Source: Sphingomonas sp. Leaf10 (GTDB lineage: Bacteria > Pseudomonadota > Alphaproteobacteria > Sphingomonadales > Sphingomonadaceae). Taken from it: a stretch of DNA of 64,000 nucleotides. The DNA is taken from the NCBI RefSeq assembly GCF_001421245.1, contig NZ_LMKE01000001.1:727511-791510 (forward strand), given 5' to 3'. The notes beneath the pieces were generated by a model. That model worked only from the letters and a program-made list of their open reading frames with translations, did not search any database and was not told where the DNA came from. Shown one piece after another: positions 1-8,252 of the stretch (its first letter is position 1; every line of letters begins with the position of its first letter). The translations under genes were made by a program, and so were the position numbers.

Positions 1-43
1 GTTTTCGCATCGGCAGCGACGTTTGCCATGCTATCAGCGCCCG

Positions 44-1030
44 ATGGCCACACCCCAGATCCTGATGCCCGCCCCGCTGGCACCCGACGTCGTCGCCGCA
101 CTCGACGAACGGTTCACGCTGCACCGTTTGTGGGAGCAGGACGACCGCGATGCGTTTCTGGCGAGGGTCGGTCCGGATATCGTCGGCCTCGCCGCGACGA
201 CGCTGGCGGGAACGATCGATGCGGCGTGGCTCGACCGGCTGCCTGCGCTGGAGATCATTGCCAGCTTCGGGGTCGGGTACGACAATGTCGATGCCAAGGC
301 CGCTGCGGCGCGGGGCGTGGTAGTTACCAACACACCCGGCGTCCTCGACGACGAGGTTGCCGACCTGACCGTCGGGCTGCTGCTGGCGACGCTGCGCTGC
401 ATCCCGCAGGCTGACGCCTTCGTACGGGCGGGGGAATGGCCGTCGGGCGCATTTCCACTGTCGCCGACGCTGCGTGGGCGGCGGGTCGGCATCGTCGGGC
501 TGGGGGCGATCGGGAAGGCGATTGCGCGGCGGCTGGAGGCGTTCGGGGTGGCCATCACCTATCACGGACGCTCGCGGCAGGATGGGGTCGCCTATCGATA
601 TTACGACACGCCGGTCGCGCTGGCGGCGGCGTCGGACGTCGTCATCGCGATCGTGCCGGGCAATAGCGGTACCCGGCACCTGATCGACGCGGCGGTATTG
701 GAGGCGCTGGGGCCGGACGGCGTGCTGATCAACGTGGCGCGGGGGAGTGTCGTCGACGAGGCGGCGCTGGTGGCGGCATTGCAGGCGGGCACGATCGGCG
801 GTGCGGGGCTGGACGTGTTCGAGGACGAGCCGCATGTGCCCGACGCGCTGCTGACGATGCCGAATGTCGTGCTGCTGCCGCATATCGGATCGGCGTCGGT
901 GGCGACGCGGGCGGCAATGGGGCGGCTGGTGGTCGACAATCTGGTGGCGTGGTTCGATGGGGAACCGGCGTTGACGCCGGTACCGGAGACCGGTCAGCTA
1001 AACCGGGCGGGTGCCCATCGCCTCGCCTAG
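44..1030 (+). CDS. D-isomer-specific 2-hydroxyacid dehydrogenase
   Basis: A 328-residue NAD(P)H-dependent 2-hydroxyacid dehydrogenase, most like glyoxylate/hydroxypyruvate reductases. The nucleotide-binding motif GLGAIG lies near residue 155. The family's catalytic trio is visible: Arg in NVARGSVVDE, Glu in DVFEDEP and His in LLPHIGSAS. It should reduce a small 2-keto acid such as glyoxylate or hydroxypyruvate in the cytoplasm; the exact substrate cannot be read from sequence. The frame is open from a TTG at 23, but the ATG at 44 gives the usual family N-terminus, so I start there. The 3' end overlaps the convergent psd gene by 33 bases. Confidence 0.85.
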   Translation: MATPQILMPAPLAPDVVAALDERFTLHRLWEQDDRDAFLARVGPDIVGLAATTLAGTIDAAWLDRLPALEIIASFGVGYDNVDAKAAAARGVVVTNTPGVLDDEVADLTVGLLLATLRCIPQADAFVRAGEWPSGAFPLSPTLRGRRVGIVGLGAIGKAIARRLEAFGVAITYHGRSRQDGVAYRYYDTPVALAAASDVVIAIVPGNSGTRHLIDAAVLEALGPDGVLINVARGSVVDEAALVAALQAGTIGGAGLDVFEDEPHVPDALLTMPNVVLLPHIGSASVATRAAMGRLVVDNLVAWFDGEPALTPVPETGQLNRAGAHRLA

Positions 1031-1849
1031 CCGGACCGGGCGTTCGGGGGCCCAATCGGGGTTGAAGGCGATCTGGCCGGGTTCGAACAGCATGACGATG
1101 GTCGATCCGAGCAGGAAACGGCCCATTTCATCGCCCTGTGTCAGTGCGACTTCGCCGGGCGCGTAGCTCCATTCGGCGATGCGGCCGGTCCGTTTCGGGT
1201 TGACGACGCCGTGCCAGACGGTCGCCATGCTGCCGACGATCGTCGCACCGACCAGGACCATGATGAAGCGGCCATGTTCCGCCGAGTCGAAGACGCAGAC
1301 GACGCGTTCGTTGCGGGCGAACAGGTTCGGCACGCCGCGGGCGGTGACCGGGTTTACCGAGTAGAGCGAGCCGGGGACGTAGATCATCCGCGAGAGCGTA
1401 CCGTCGCAGGGCATGTGCAGGCGGTGATAGTCGCGGGGCGAGAGATACAAGTTGGCGAAGTTGCCACGTTGGAATGATTGCGCGAGGGTCGCATCGCCTC
1501 CAATCAATTCGACTGTATTGAACCAGTGACCTTTGGCCTGGACGATGCGGCCATCGTCGATCGGGCCGAACTGGCTGATCGCGCCGTCCACCGGACACAC
1601 GAAGTTGACACCGGCGAGCGGGCGGACGCCGTCGCGAAGCGGGCGGGTGAAGAAATCGTTGAACGATTTGTAGCTATTGAGGTCCGGATTCGCCGCTTCG
1701 GTCATGTCGACACCATAGTGCCTAGCGAACCAGCGGATGAGGCGCGGCGCGACCAGCGCCGATTCCGAACGCGCCACCCGGCCCGCAAAGCCGGTCAGAT
1801 GGCGTTTGGGCAGGAGGTGCTGGAACAGGATCTTCAGACGGTCGGACAT
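998..1849 (-). CDS. psd: Phosphatidylserine decarboxylase proenzyme
   Basis: A 283-residue phosphatidylserine decarboxylase, which makes phosphatidylethanolamine at the inner membrane. The self-cleavage motif LGST lies at residues 247-250, so Ser249 would become the pyruvoyl prosthetic group of the small alpha chain. Conserved blocks such as FNDFFTRPL, CPVDG, SPRDYHRLHMP and the VGATIVGS region are all present and the length matches the bacterial enzyme. It reads toward the dehydrogenase and overlaps its end. The 138 bases between its start and the FKBP gene at 1988 form a divergent promoter region with no motif I can name. Confidence 0.95.
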   Translation of the reverse strand: MSDRLKILFQHLLPKRHLTGFAGRVARSESALVAPRLIRWFARHYGVDMTEAANPDLNSYKSFNDFFTRPLRDGVRPLAGVNFVCPVDGAISQFGPIDDGRIVQAKGHWFNTVELIGGDATLAQSFQRGNFANLYLSPRDYHRLHMPCDGTLSRMIYVPGSLYSVNPVTARGVPNLFARNERVVCVFDSAEHGRFIMVLVGATIVGSMATVWHGVVNPKRTGRIAEWSYAPGEVALTQGDEMGRFLLGSTIVMLFEPGQIAFNPDWAPERPVRLGEAMGTRPV

Positions 1850-1987
1850 TAAGCCTCGGCATGGGACGCGCGGATAGCGATGACGTCGCGACCGGCTGGA
1901 CAGGTCGCCAGACGCTAGGCAGGCGGCGACAGATGTCCAGCGGAAACGCGTGGCGTCACCGACCGGTCCGCCCTATAGCCGCCGCCC

Positions 1988-2551
1988 ATGACCATCCTGT
2001 CCCGCGTCGCGCGCATCGTCGCCCTCCCGCTGCTGGCGGTATCGCCCATCGCCCATGCCCAGACCCCGCCAGCGGCAGCGGTGAAGCCCAACAACGCCAT
2101 CATCCCCCTGCCGCTCAACCCGATCGTGCCGGCCGCCCAGCGGCTGTGTACGGCGAAGACCGCGTCGGGGCTGGGCTATACCGTGCTGCGTCCCGGCACG
2201 GGCACGAAGCCCACCGCGAACGATATCGCGCTGGTCAACTATCTCGGCTATCTAGCGGCGACCGGTGCGGTGTTCGACCAGAACATGCAGTCGCCGCTGC
2301 CGATCGATCAGGTCATCCCCGGCTTTTCGGAAGCGTTGCAGACGATGAACCGGACGGCGGTGGTGCGGTTCTGCATTCCCGCGACGCTGGGCTATGGCGC
2401 GCGGGAGGCCGGATCGATCCCGGCCAATTCCGATCTGGTGTTCCAGGTCGAATTGCTCGATTTCAAGACCGCCGCCGAAGTGCAGGCGATGAACAATCCC
2501 GCTGCCCCGCCCCCCGCCGAGCCGCAGCCGGCCACACCGACCAAGCCGTAA
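1988..2551 (+). CDS. Exported FKBP-type peptidyl-prolyl isomerase
   Basis: A 187-residue protein with an apparent Sec signal peptide ending near residue 25 (AHAQ) and one FKBP domain at about residues 55-165. The segments VNYLGYLA, VFDQN, IPGFSEALQTM, IPATLGYG and IPANSDLVFQVELLD are characteristic of the family. It probably assists folding of exported proteins in the periplasm. The C-terminus is a short Pro/Ala-rich tail. No strong Shine-Dalgarno precedes the ATG. It stands alone, divergent from psd and followed by about 300 bases of palindromic repeats. Confidence 0.88.
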   Translation: MTILSRVARIVALPLLAVSPIAHAQTPPAAAVKPNNAIIPLPLNPIVPAAQRLCTAKTASGLGYTVLRPGTGTKPTANDIALVNYLGYLAATGAVFDQNMQSPLPIDQVIPGFSEALQTMNRTAVVRFCIPATLGYGAREAGSIPANSDLVFQVELLDFKTAAEVQAMNNPAAPPPAEPQPATPTKP

Positions 2552-2577
2552 GGCCCGAGAGTTTGATGAGCCTGAAC

Positions 2578-2689
2578 CGTTCGTGCTGAGTAGCCGTTGA
2601 GCTTGTCGAAATGGCGTATCGAAGGACCGCTGGTGGCGGGTGCTTCGATACGGGTCTTCGTCAGGCTCAGTCCCTACTCAGCACGAACG
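2578..2689. repeat. Palindromic repeat family C, copy 1
   Basis: A long imperfect inverted repeat: the left half begins TTCGTGCTGAGTAGCCG and contains GCTTGTCGAA; the right half ends in CTCAGCACGAACG. A second copy lies at 20753-20867. Similar GACAAGCTCAGGACGAAC-type sequences are, from memory, scattered widely in sphingomonad genomes. The element directly follows the FKBP gene and could form an RNA hairpin, but it has no T-tract of a classic terminator. Confidence 0.75.
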
Positions 2690-2744
2690 AGGCAGGCTCC
2701 TGTCATCACACCCCAGATTCTGATTCAGTAACGCTGATGAGTTC

Positions 2745-2827
2745 CGTCATACCAGCGAACGCTGGGATATCCCGGTGGTAGCGTGGAGCAGGAGCCGCCA
2801 GAGGCCCCAGCCTTCGCTGGAGCGACG
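2745..2827. repeat. Palindromic repeat family E, copy 1
   Basis: Inverted repeat whose left arm has CCAGCGAACGCTGG and whose right arm reads CCCAGCCTTCGCTGG, bounded by CGTCAT and GCGACG. The other copy in the window is at 26303-26388, inside a coding region. Together with the adjacent family C element it fills the whole 2552-2850 gap between the FKBP and GH43 genes; I see no gene in that gap. Confidence 0.7.
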
Positions 2828-2850
2828 ATTCCGGGCAGATGGATCACACC

Positions 2851-3813
2851 TTAACGGGCCGCCAGCGTCGGTGCGGCGGCCCCGTCGGTCATCCGGATCG
2901 GTAGGATGCGGCCATCGCGGGCATAGCGGACCCGGTCGACCGCCACCTGCCGTTCGCCGCGATAGGGTTCGGTCCCTTTCGGATTTTCCCAGCGGTGATA
3001 GACAATCAGCCACTCACCGTTCGGCGCCTTCACGAAGCTGTGATGCCCCGGCCCCTTGTGCGTTGCATCGCTGGTCAGGATCGCACCGCGATATTTCCAT
3101 GGGCCGACCGGCGATGGCGCGGTGGCATAATGGACCGAATAGCTGGGTCCGTTGAAGCGGCCATGGCTGTACGACAGGTAATAGGTGCCGCCGCGTTCAT
3201 GCAGGAACGCGCCTTCGGTAAATTGCGGCGGGTTGGCGACCGGTACCTCGCGGGCGATCGTCACCATGTCGGGTTTCAGTTCCCAGACGCGCAGTTTCGA
3301 ACCGGCGCTACCGCCCGCGTAGAGATAGCTTTTGCCCGAACGCGCGTCGTTGAAAACCATGGGGTCGATCGCCTCGAACCCCTGCCCCCCGGTCACCAGC
3401 GGGCGGCCGCTGTCGGTGTACGGTCCCTCCGGCCGATCGGCGACGGCGACGCCGATCCGGCTGGGCGTGGGGTTTTGCGGCCCGACCGAGAAATAGAGAT
3501 AATATTTGCCGTTTCGCGTCGCGACGCCCGGCGCCCACAGGAAATGTTCGGGCGCGCCGTCATCCTTGATCCAGCCGATCTGATCGCGACGGATCAGTTC
3601 ACCGCGCGGTTGCCAGCTTTTCAGGTCGCGGGTCGAAAAGGCGCCGAACCGGTCGGCGGCCCAACTGCCGCCGGGGCCGCCGGTCGGAAAGACCCACAGT
3701 TCGTTGCCGATGAACATGGCGTGCGGATCGGCGCCCTCGAACTGCGGGTTGCCGGCCGGGGCGGCGGCGACGCTGGTGAGGAGGATCAGCGGCAGGAACA
3801 GGTGTTTGCGCAT
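2851..3813 (-). CDS. Secreted GH43 glycoside hydrolase
   Basis: A 320-residue five-bladed beta-propeller hydrolase of family GH43 (arabinofuranosidase, arabinanase or beta-xylosidase type) with an N-terminal signal peptide ending near residue 18. The three family acids can be placed: Asp in EGADPHAMF (base), Asp in FEAIDPMVF (pKa modulator) and Glu in FTEGAFLHERGG (acid). It probably trims arabinose or xylose from hemicellulose in the periplasm. It lies downstream of a TonB receptor on the same strand, separated by a family A repeat, and opposite a GH5-like gene. The precise linkage attacked cannot be told from sequence. Confidence 0.85.
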   Translation of the reverse strand: MRKHLFLPLILLTSVAAAPAGNPQFEGADPHAMFIGNELWVFPTGGPGGSWAADRFGAFSTRDLKSWQPRGELIRRDQIGWIKDDGAPEHFLWAPGVATRNGKYYLYFSVGPQNPTPSRIGVAVADRPEGPYTDSGRPLVTGGQGFEAIDPMVFNDARSGKSYLYAGGSAGSKLRVWELKPDMVTIAREVPVANPPQFTEGAFLHERGGTYYLSYSHGRFNGPSYSVHYATAPSPVGPWKYRGAILTSDATHKGPGHHSFVKAPNGEWLIVYHRWENPKGTEPYRGERQVAVDRVRYARDGRILPIRMTDGAAAPTLAAR

Positions 3814-3859
3814 ATGGGGTTCCCGTGAGGTCGGAGGAGGCAGTCGGTGATCGGGCCTT

Positions 3860-3966
3860 CTCCCCTCCCTGACAAGGGAGGGGTCGGAGGTGGGTTGGCC
3901 CGCGAAGGAGCGTTGCGCGCGCCACGAACCTACCCACCCCCGGCCCCTCCCTTCCAGGGAGGGGAG
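3860..3966. repeat. Palindromic repeat family A, copy 1
   Basis: About 107 bases with near-perfect long arms: CTCCCCTCCCTGACAAGGG opens it and the complement CCTTCCAGGGAGGGGAG closes it, with a GGTGGGT / ACCCACC inner stem. Further copies are at 18664-18772 and 62599-62706. It lies between the TonB receptor stop and the GH43 start on the minus strand, so it sits inside a likely transcription unit and could attenuate or stabilise the messenger. Confidence 0.85.
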
Positions 3967-3971
3967 AACCG

Positions 3972-6806
3972 TCAGAAGCGGAAGCGGACGCCGAGCGAAT
4001 AGACGCGTTCGAGATACTGAATCTGCCGGGTGTAAACGTCCCCAGCATCGTTGAACTGGCGGGTCCGCTTGATCGGGTTGCCGAGCAGGTTGACGATATC
4101 GAAGGCCAGCGTGACGTTCGGCACCGGCGTCAATGTCGTCGAGAAGTCAAGCTGCCCCCGCCCCTTTTCGATCACGGCGCGGGTGCGCGGCGACCCGTCC
4201 GTGCCGACGTCGAGCGGTTCGACGCTGTAATAGCTGACGAAGTCCGACCGGTAATTGTACGCCAGCCGCGCCGAGAAGAACGAGCGTTCGTAGAGGCCGA
4301 CAAGGTTGCCCGACCATTCCGACACGCCGGTGAACGGCACCCGCGTTCCCGCAACATTGGGCGAGGCGCTGAGGCCGGTGGCGAGGTCGCCGCGCGCGTC
4401 GATATAGGTCGCGTTGGCCTGTACGCCGAAGCCGCGCATCCATTCGGGCAGGCTATCGAAGTCGAGAAAGCTGGTGAAGGCGACCTCCGCCCCGTTGAAC
4501 CGGGTCTTGCCAGTATTTTCCGGCCGGTCGAAGCGCGACGGGCCATAGCCCAAATCGACCGGGGCGATGGCGACGCGCGAGATGAACCCCTGCGCATCGC
4601 GGCGGAACAGCGCGCCGGTCAGCGATCCGGTGCGCGAGAAATACCATTCGAGGCTGACGTCGTAGTTATCCGACGTCAGCGGGTTCAGTTCGGGGTTTCC
4701 GCCCGAGATGTTGCGCAGATTGCTGTTCGGATCGTTCGGGTTGGGCGGATTGTTCGGATCGATCACCGGCGGCGGCCCGACGGTCAGCGTCGGGTTCAGG
4801 TCAAAGAAGTTCGGCCGCGTCCGCGTCTGGGTATAGGCGAGGCGCATCTGCAATTCTTCTGTGAAGCGGACCCGCGCGCTGACGTTGGGCAGGTAATCAG
4901 TGTATTCGTTTTCGGCCGTAACCGGGCTGAAGGTCGGATTGGCGGGATCGGTTTCGTCACGCGCGAAGCCGCCAATACGCGTCTTTGTCTTGACCGCGCG
5001 CACGCCAACCAGACCGTCGACGCTCATCGTCGCGCCGAGGTCGAAGCCGTATTTGACCTGTGCATAGGTCGCGAACGCCTTTTCATTTGCGCGGAAGTTT
5101 TCGGTCGGGTTGTAGGCCGGGTTGCCGGCCGGCGCGCCGAAGAACGAGCGCAGTTCGGCGATGTTCGCGCGGATGCTGGGTTCGGTGATCGACGCAAAGG
5201 TTTTGACCGGAAAAGCATTGTCGAATTTGAACGCGGGCCGCGTCGATCCGATTTCGATCGGCAGCGCCGAAATCGGAATACGCTGATCGGTCAGCGCACT
5301 GCCGTTCAGTGTGCTGATATAGGGCGCGCCGCGATCGCGGTTGGCGTCGCGGTCGTTGTAGCGGAAGCCGACCTTGAATTCCTTCAGGAAGCCGTCGCCG
5401 AGATCATATTGCGCGTCGAAGCGAGTCTGAATGTCCTTGCCGCCGACCTTCAGAAATTCCTGGAAGAAACCGCGCGTCAGGAAATTGGCGGGATCGGTCA
5501 CGTCGAAATCGACGAAGTTGAAGCTCGGCCCGCCATAATTGGCGCTGGGCGTTTCGAACACGACGTTGCGGGTCGGCGAACTGGCGAACAGATAGTCGAT
5601 ATTGTTGAGGGCGAAGGTATAGGCGCTGTCGGTATAGGCGACGTCCGCCGACAGGCGCAGCCGGTCGCGGCTCCAGGTGGCGCCGCCGCCGACCTGATAG
5701 GTATCGGTGCGGCCGTTGGCCGAGGTGAAATAGCCATCGGGCGTGTTGGCACCGACCACGGTTGCGCCTTGGGCGATGGTCGGATTGCCGTCGCGGGTGG
5801 TCAGGTTGTTCAGCCGGAACGCATCGCCGCCGAAGATCGGCACGAACATCCACTGGTTGGAATCATGGCCGCGATAGCCCTGATAGAGACCGTCGACATA
5901 GATTTCGAGTTCGCTGCTCGGCCGCCACTGGAACGCGGCGTTGGCGGAGGGGCGGAAGCGCTTGCCGTTGCTGGTGAAGCGGCCCTGCGCATCGGGATAG
6001 CGGACGCCGTCGGCGCCGGCGTTGGCGACGCTGGTCGTGCCGATCACCAGCGACTGTTCGCGCGTCGCGTCGAGATAATTCAGCCCGACATAGGAGGCGT
6101 TGACGAGCAGCCCCATCTCGCCGATGCCGGTGTTCCACCGTCCGCTGACCAGGAGGTTGCCGTTCCACGTCAGCCCGCCCGATTGCTCCCAGTTGACGCC
6201 GTTCAGCGAGCCGGAGATTTCGAGGCCCTTGAAGTCGAACGGCCGACGGCCGCGAACGTTGACCTGCCCACCGATGCCGCCCTCGATCAGGTTCGCGGTG
6301 CTCGATTTATAGACTTCGAGGGCGGCGACGGTGCCGGCCGGGAAATCCTGGATCGCGACGAAGCGCCCTTCGGCGGTGAAGATCTCGCGGCCATTATAGG
6401 TGGTGCTGATATCCGGCAGGCCGCGGATCTGGACGCCCGCCGCCTCGCCCGCGCCGCGCGTCACCTGTACGCCGGTCACGCGCGCAAGGGCGGCGGAGGC
6501 GAAGGTGTCGGGGAGCTTGCCGATATCCTCGGCGATGATCGCATCGACGATGCCGTCCGAATTCTGCTTCAATTGCTGCGCCGATTGCAGGCTGCGGCGC
6601 AGGCCGGTGACGACGATGTCGCCGTCTTCGGTGGTGCCGGCCTGTTCATAGGGCGCGGGTACGGTCGGGCTGACCGACTGGTCGGACGGGGTTGTCGGCT
6701 TGGGCGTTTCCTGCGCGCCGGTCTGTGCGAGCGCGGTCAGCGGCAGCGTGCCGGCGGTGGCGGCCAGCAACGACGCCGATGCGCGCCATAGATGGTTGCG
6801 GTGCAT
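3972..6806 (-). CDS. TonB-dependent receptor (carbohydrate locus)
   Basis: A 944-residue outer-membrane receptor. It has a signal peptide ending at about residue 28 (ALAQ), a plug domain starting at GDIVVTGLRRSL, and a C-terminal beta-barrel ending in the aromatic YSLGVRFRF. I chose the ATG at 6806 because GGGGAGG precedes it by a few bases; an in-frame ATG at 6824 has no such site. The family imports oligosaccharides or siderophores using TonB energy. Beside GH43 and GH5 genes the cargo is probably a xylan- or arabinan-derived oligosaccharide, but this is inference from context. Confidence 0.92.
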   Translation of the reverse strand: MHRNHLWRASASLLAATAGTLPLTALAQTGAQETPKPTTPSDQSVSPTVPAPYEQAGTTEDGDIVVTGLRRSLQSAQQLKQNSDGIVDAIIAEDIGKLPDTFASAALARVTGVQVTRGAGEAAGVQIRGLPDISTTYNGREIFTAEGRFVAIQDFPAGTVAALEVYKSSTANLIEGGIGGQVNVRGRRPFDFKGLEISGSLNGVNWEQSGGLTWNGNLLVSGRWNTGIGEMGLLVNASYVGLNYLDATREQSLVIGTTSVANAGADGVRYPDAQGRFTSNGKRFRPSANAAFQWRPSSELEIYVDGLYQGYRGHDSNQWMFVPIFGGDAFRLNNLTTRDGNPTIAQGATVVGANTPDGYFTSANGRTDTYQVGGGATWSRDRLRLSADVAYTDSAYTFALNNIDYLFASSPTRNVVFETPSANYGGPSFNFVDFDVTDPANFLTRGFFQEFLKVGGKDIQTRFDAQYDLGDGFLKEFKVGFRYNDRDANRDRGAPYISTLNGSALTDQRIPISALPIEIGSTRPAFKFDNAFPVKTFASITEPSIRANIAELRSFFGAPAGNPAYNPTENFRANEKAFATYAQVKYGFDLGATMSVDGLVGVRAVKTKTRIGGFARDETDPANPTFSPVTAENEYTDYLPNVSARVRFTEELQMRLAYTQTRTRPNFFDLNPTLTVGPPPVIDPNNPPNPNDPNSNLRNISGGNPELNPLTSDNYDVSLEWYFSRTGSLTGALFRRDAQGFISRVAIAPVDLGYGPSRFDRPENTGKTRFNGAEVAFTSFLDFDSLPEWMRGFGVQANATYIDARGDLATGLSASPNVAGTRVPFTGVSEWSGNLVGLYERSFFSARLAYNYRSDFVSYYSVEPLDVGTDGSPRTRAVIEKGRGQLDFSTTLTPVPNVTLAFDIVNLLGNPIKRTRQFNDAGDVYTRQIQYLERVYSLGVRFRF

Positions 6807-6904
6807 ATTTCCTCCCCAGTTCAAATCGTTGCGGTCTGTTGCCGCCGATTTGTCCGACCTAACAGCGCGGGAAGGCGTTCACAATACAGATATATGTGAT
6901 AATT

Positions 6905-6931
6905 GAAAACGGTTACGAACGAAGCGTTTTC
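6905..6931. promoter_or_regulatory. Candidate operator between TonB receptor and GH5 gene
   Basis: In the divergent gap 6807-6986 there is a perfect inverted repeat GAAAACG - 13 bases - CGTTTTC. Just before it, TCACA (6879-6883) and TGTGA (6895-6899) form a second short inverted pair in an A+T-rich stretch. The gap must hold promoters for both strands. No regulator gene is adjacent, so the binding protein is unknown. Confidence 0.4.
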
Positions 6932-6986
6932 GCTGTCGGGTCGCACCGAGCGGTCGGATGGAGGAAACGGATAAGGGAGAGAATGG

Positions 6987-8147
6987 ATGAAGGGATTTGC
7001 CGTCGCGCTGCTGGGCGCGACCATGCTGACCATGGCCCCGGCCGAGGCGCGCGATCGCTGGACCGAGGCACAGGCGAATGCGTGGTATGCGAAGCAGCCA
7101 TGGCTGGTGGGTGCGAACTTCACGCCCGCAAGCGCCATCAACCAGTTCGAAATGTGGCAGGCCGAAACCTGGGATCCGAAGCGGATCGATTACGAACTCA
7201 ATCTTGCGCAGGGCATCGGCATGAACACCATGCGCGTGTTCCTGCATGACCAGCTGTGGACGCAGGATCCCGAGGGCTTCAAGCGGCGGATCGACGAGTT
7301 TCTCCAGATCGCGGCACGTCACAAGATCAAGCCGCTGTTCGTGCTGTTCGACAGCTGCTGGGATCCGAACCCGAAGCTGGGGCCGCAGCATCCGCCGATT
7401 CCCGGCGTCCATAATTCGGGCTGGGTACAGGGGCCGGGCATGGCGGGCCTGCGCGACAAGAGCCGCTATCCGGCGTACAAGGCCTATGTGCAGGGGGTGA
7501 TCGCGGCGTTCGGGCGCGACGAGCGCGTGCTCGGCTGGGACGTGTGGAACGAACCGGACAACGGCGCCGACCAGTATAAGGGGCAGGAGGGAAAGGAGCC
7601 GCTGGTCCGGGCGCTGCTGGCACAGGTGTTCGACTGGGCGCGCGATGCCGATCCGATGCAGCCCATCACCTCGGGCGTATGGATCGGTCAGGACTGGACG
7701 CCGGGCGGCAAGGGTTCGGCGATGGAGAAGCTGCAGCTTGGTCAGTCGGACGTCATTACCTTCCACGACTATAGCTGGCCGGAGACGTTCGAGGGGCGCA
7801 TCCGGCAATTGCTGCCGTATAATCGCCCGATCATCTGCACCGAATATATGGCGCGCGGCAACGGATCGACCTTCGACGGGTCGCTGCCGATCGCCAAGCG
7901 GTACAATGTCGGCATGATGAACTGGGGCTTCGTCGATGGAAAGACGCAGACGCGGTTGCCATGGGACAGCTGGCAGAAGCCCTATGTGCTGAGCGAGCCG
8001 ACCATCTGGTTCCACGAGGTGTTCCGCGCCGACGGCACCCCCTATCGCACCGCCGAGACCGACCTGATCCGGCGGCTGGCGGCGGCGCCAAAGGGGGTGG
8101 TGCCGGCGGTCGGGTCCGTGTCGCCGATGCCGCAACGCCGCCGCTGA
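6987..8147 (+). CDS. Exported GH5-like glycoside hydrolase
   Basis: A 386-residue (beta/alpha)8-barrel hydrolase of the cellulase/GH5 superfamily with a signal peptide ending near residue 22 (AEA). The acid/base Glu is in DVWNEPDN and the likely nucleophile Glu in IICTEYMARG; FHDYSW and the MNWGFVDGK segment also match the family. Such proteins are often labelled 1,4-beta-xylanase, but activity on other beta-linked glycans is possible. It reads away from the GH43/TonB unit, which suggests one hemicellulose locus. GAGAGA precedes the ATG. The Pro-rich C-terminus is followed by a strong terminator. Confidence 0.82.
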   Translation: MKGFAVALLGATMLTMAPAEARDRWTEAQANAWYAKQPWLVGANFTPASAINQFEMWQAETWDPKRIDYELNLAQGIGMNTMRVFLHDQLWTQDPEGFKRRIDEFLQIAARHKIKPLFVLFDSCWDPNPKLGPQHPPIPGVHNSGWVQGPGMAGLRDKSRYPAYKAYVQGVIAAFGRDERVLGWDVWNEPDNGADQYKGQEGKEPLVRALLAQVFDWARDADPMQPITSGVWIGQDWTPGGKGSAMEKLQLGQSDVITFHDYSWPETFEGRIRQLLPYNRPIICTEYMARGNGSTFDGSLPIAKRYNVGMMNWGFVDGKTQTRLPWDSWQKPYVLSEPTIWFHEVFRADGTPYRTAETDLIRRLAAAPKGVVPAVGSVSPMPQRRR

Positions 8148-8157
8148 CCACCGCCCT

Positions 8158-8198
8158 GCCCGCTGCCGTCGCGGACGGTAGCGGGCGGGTCGTTTTCT
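8158..8198 (+). terminator. Rho-independent terminator after the GH5-like gene
   Basis: A 13-bp G+C-rich stem (GCCCGCTGCCGTC pairing with GACGGTAGCGGGC, one G-T wobble) with a GCG loop, followed after six bases by TTTTCT. It lies 10 bases after the stop codon. Confidence 0.7.
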
Positions 8199-8252
8199 AA
8201 CTTCTTGGTAATTTCTTTACGCTACTTTCCGACGTTCCACGGGGAGTCGCCG

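Noticed and set aside
1..43. Start at TTG 23 for the first dehydrogenase
   Set aside because: The ATG at 44 begins a normal family N-terminus; nothing in the first 43 bases supports another gene.
6807..6824. ATG at 6824 as the start of the first TonB receptor
   Set aside because: GGGGAGG lies just before the ATG at 6806, inside the six extra codons, which is where a ribosome site rather than coding sequence is expected.
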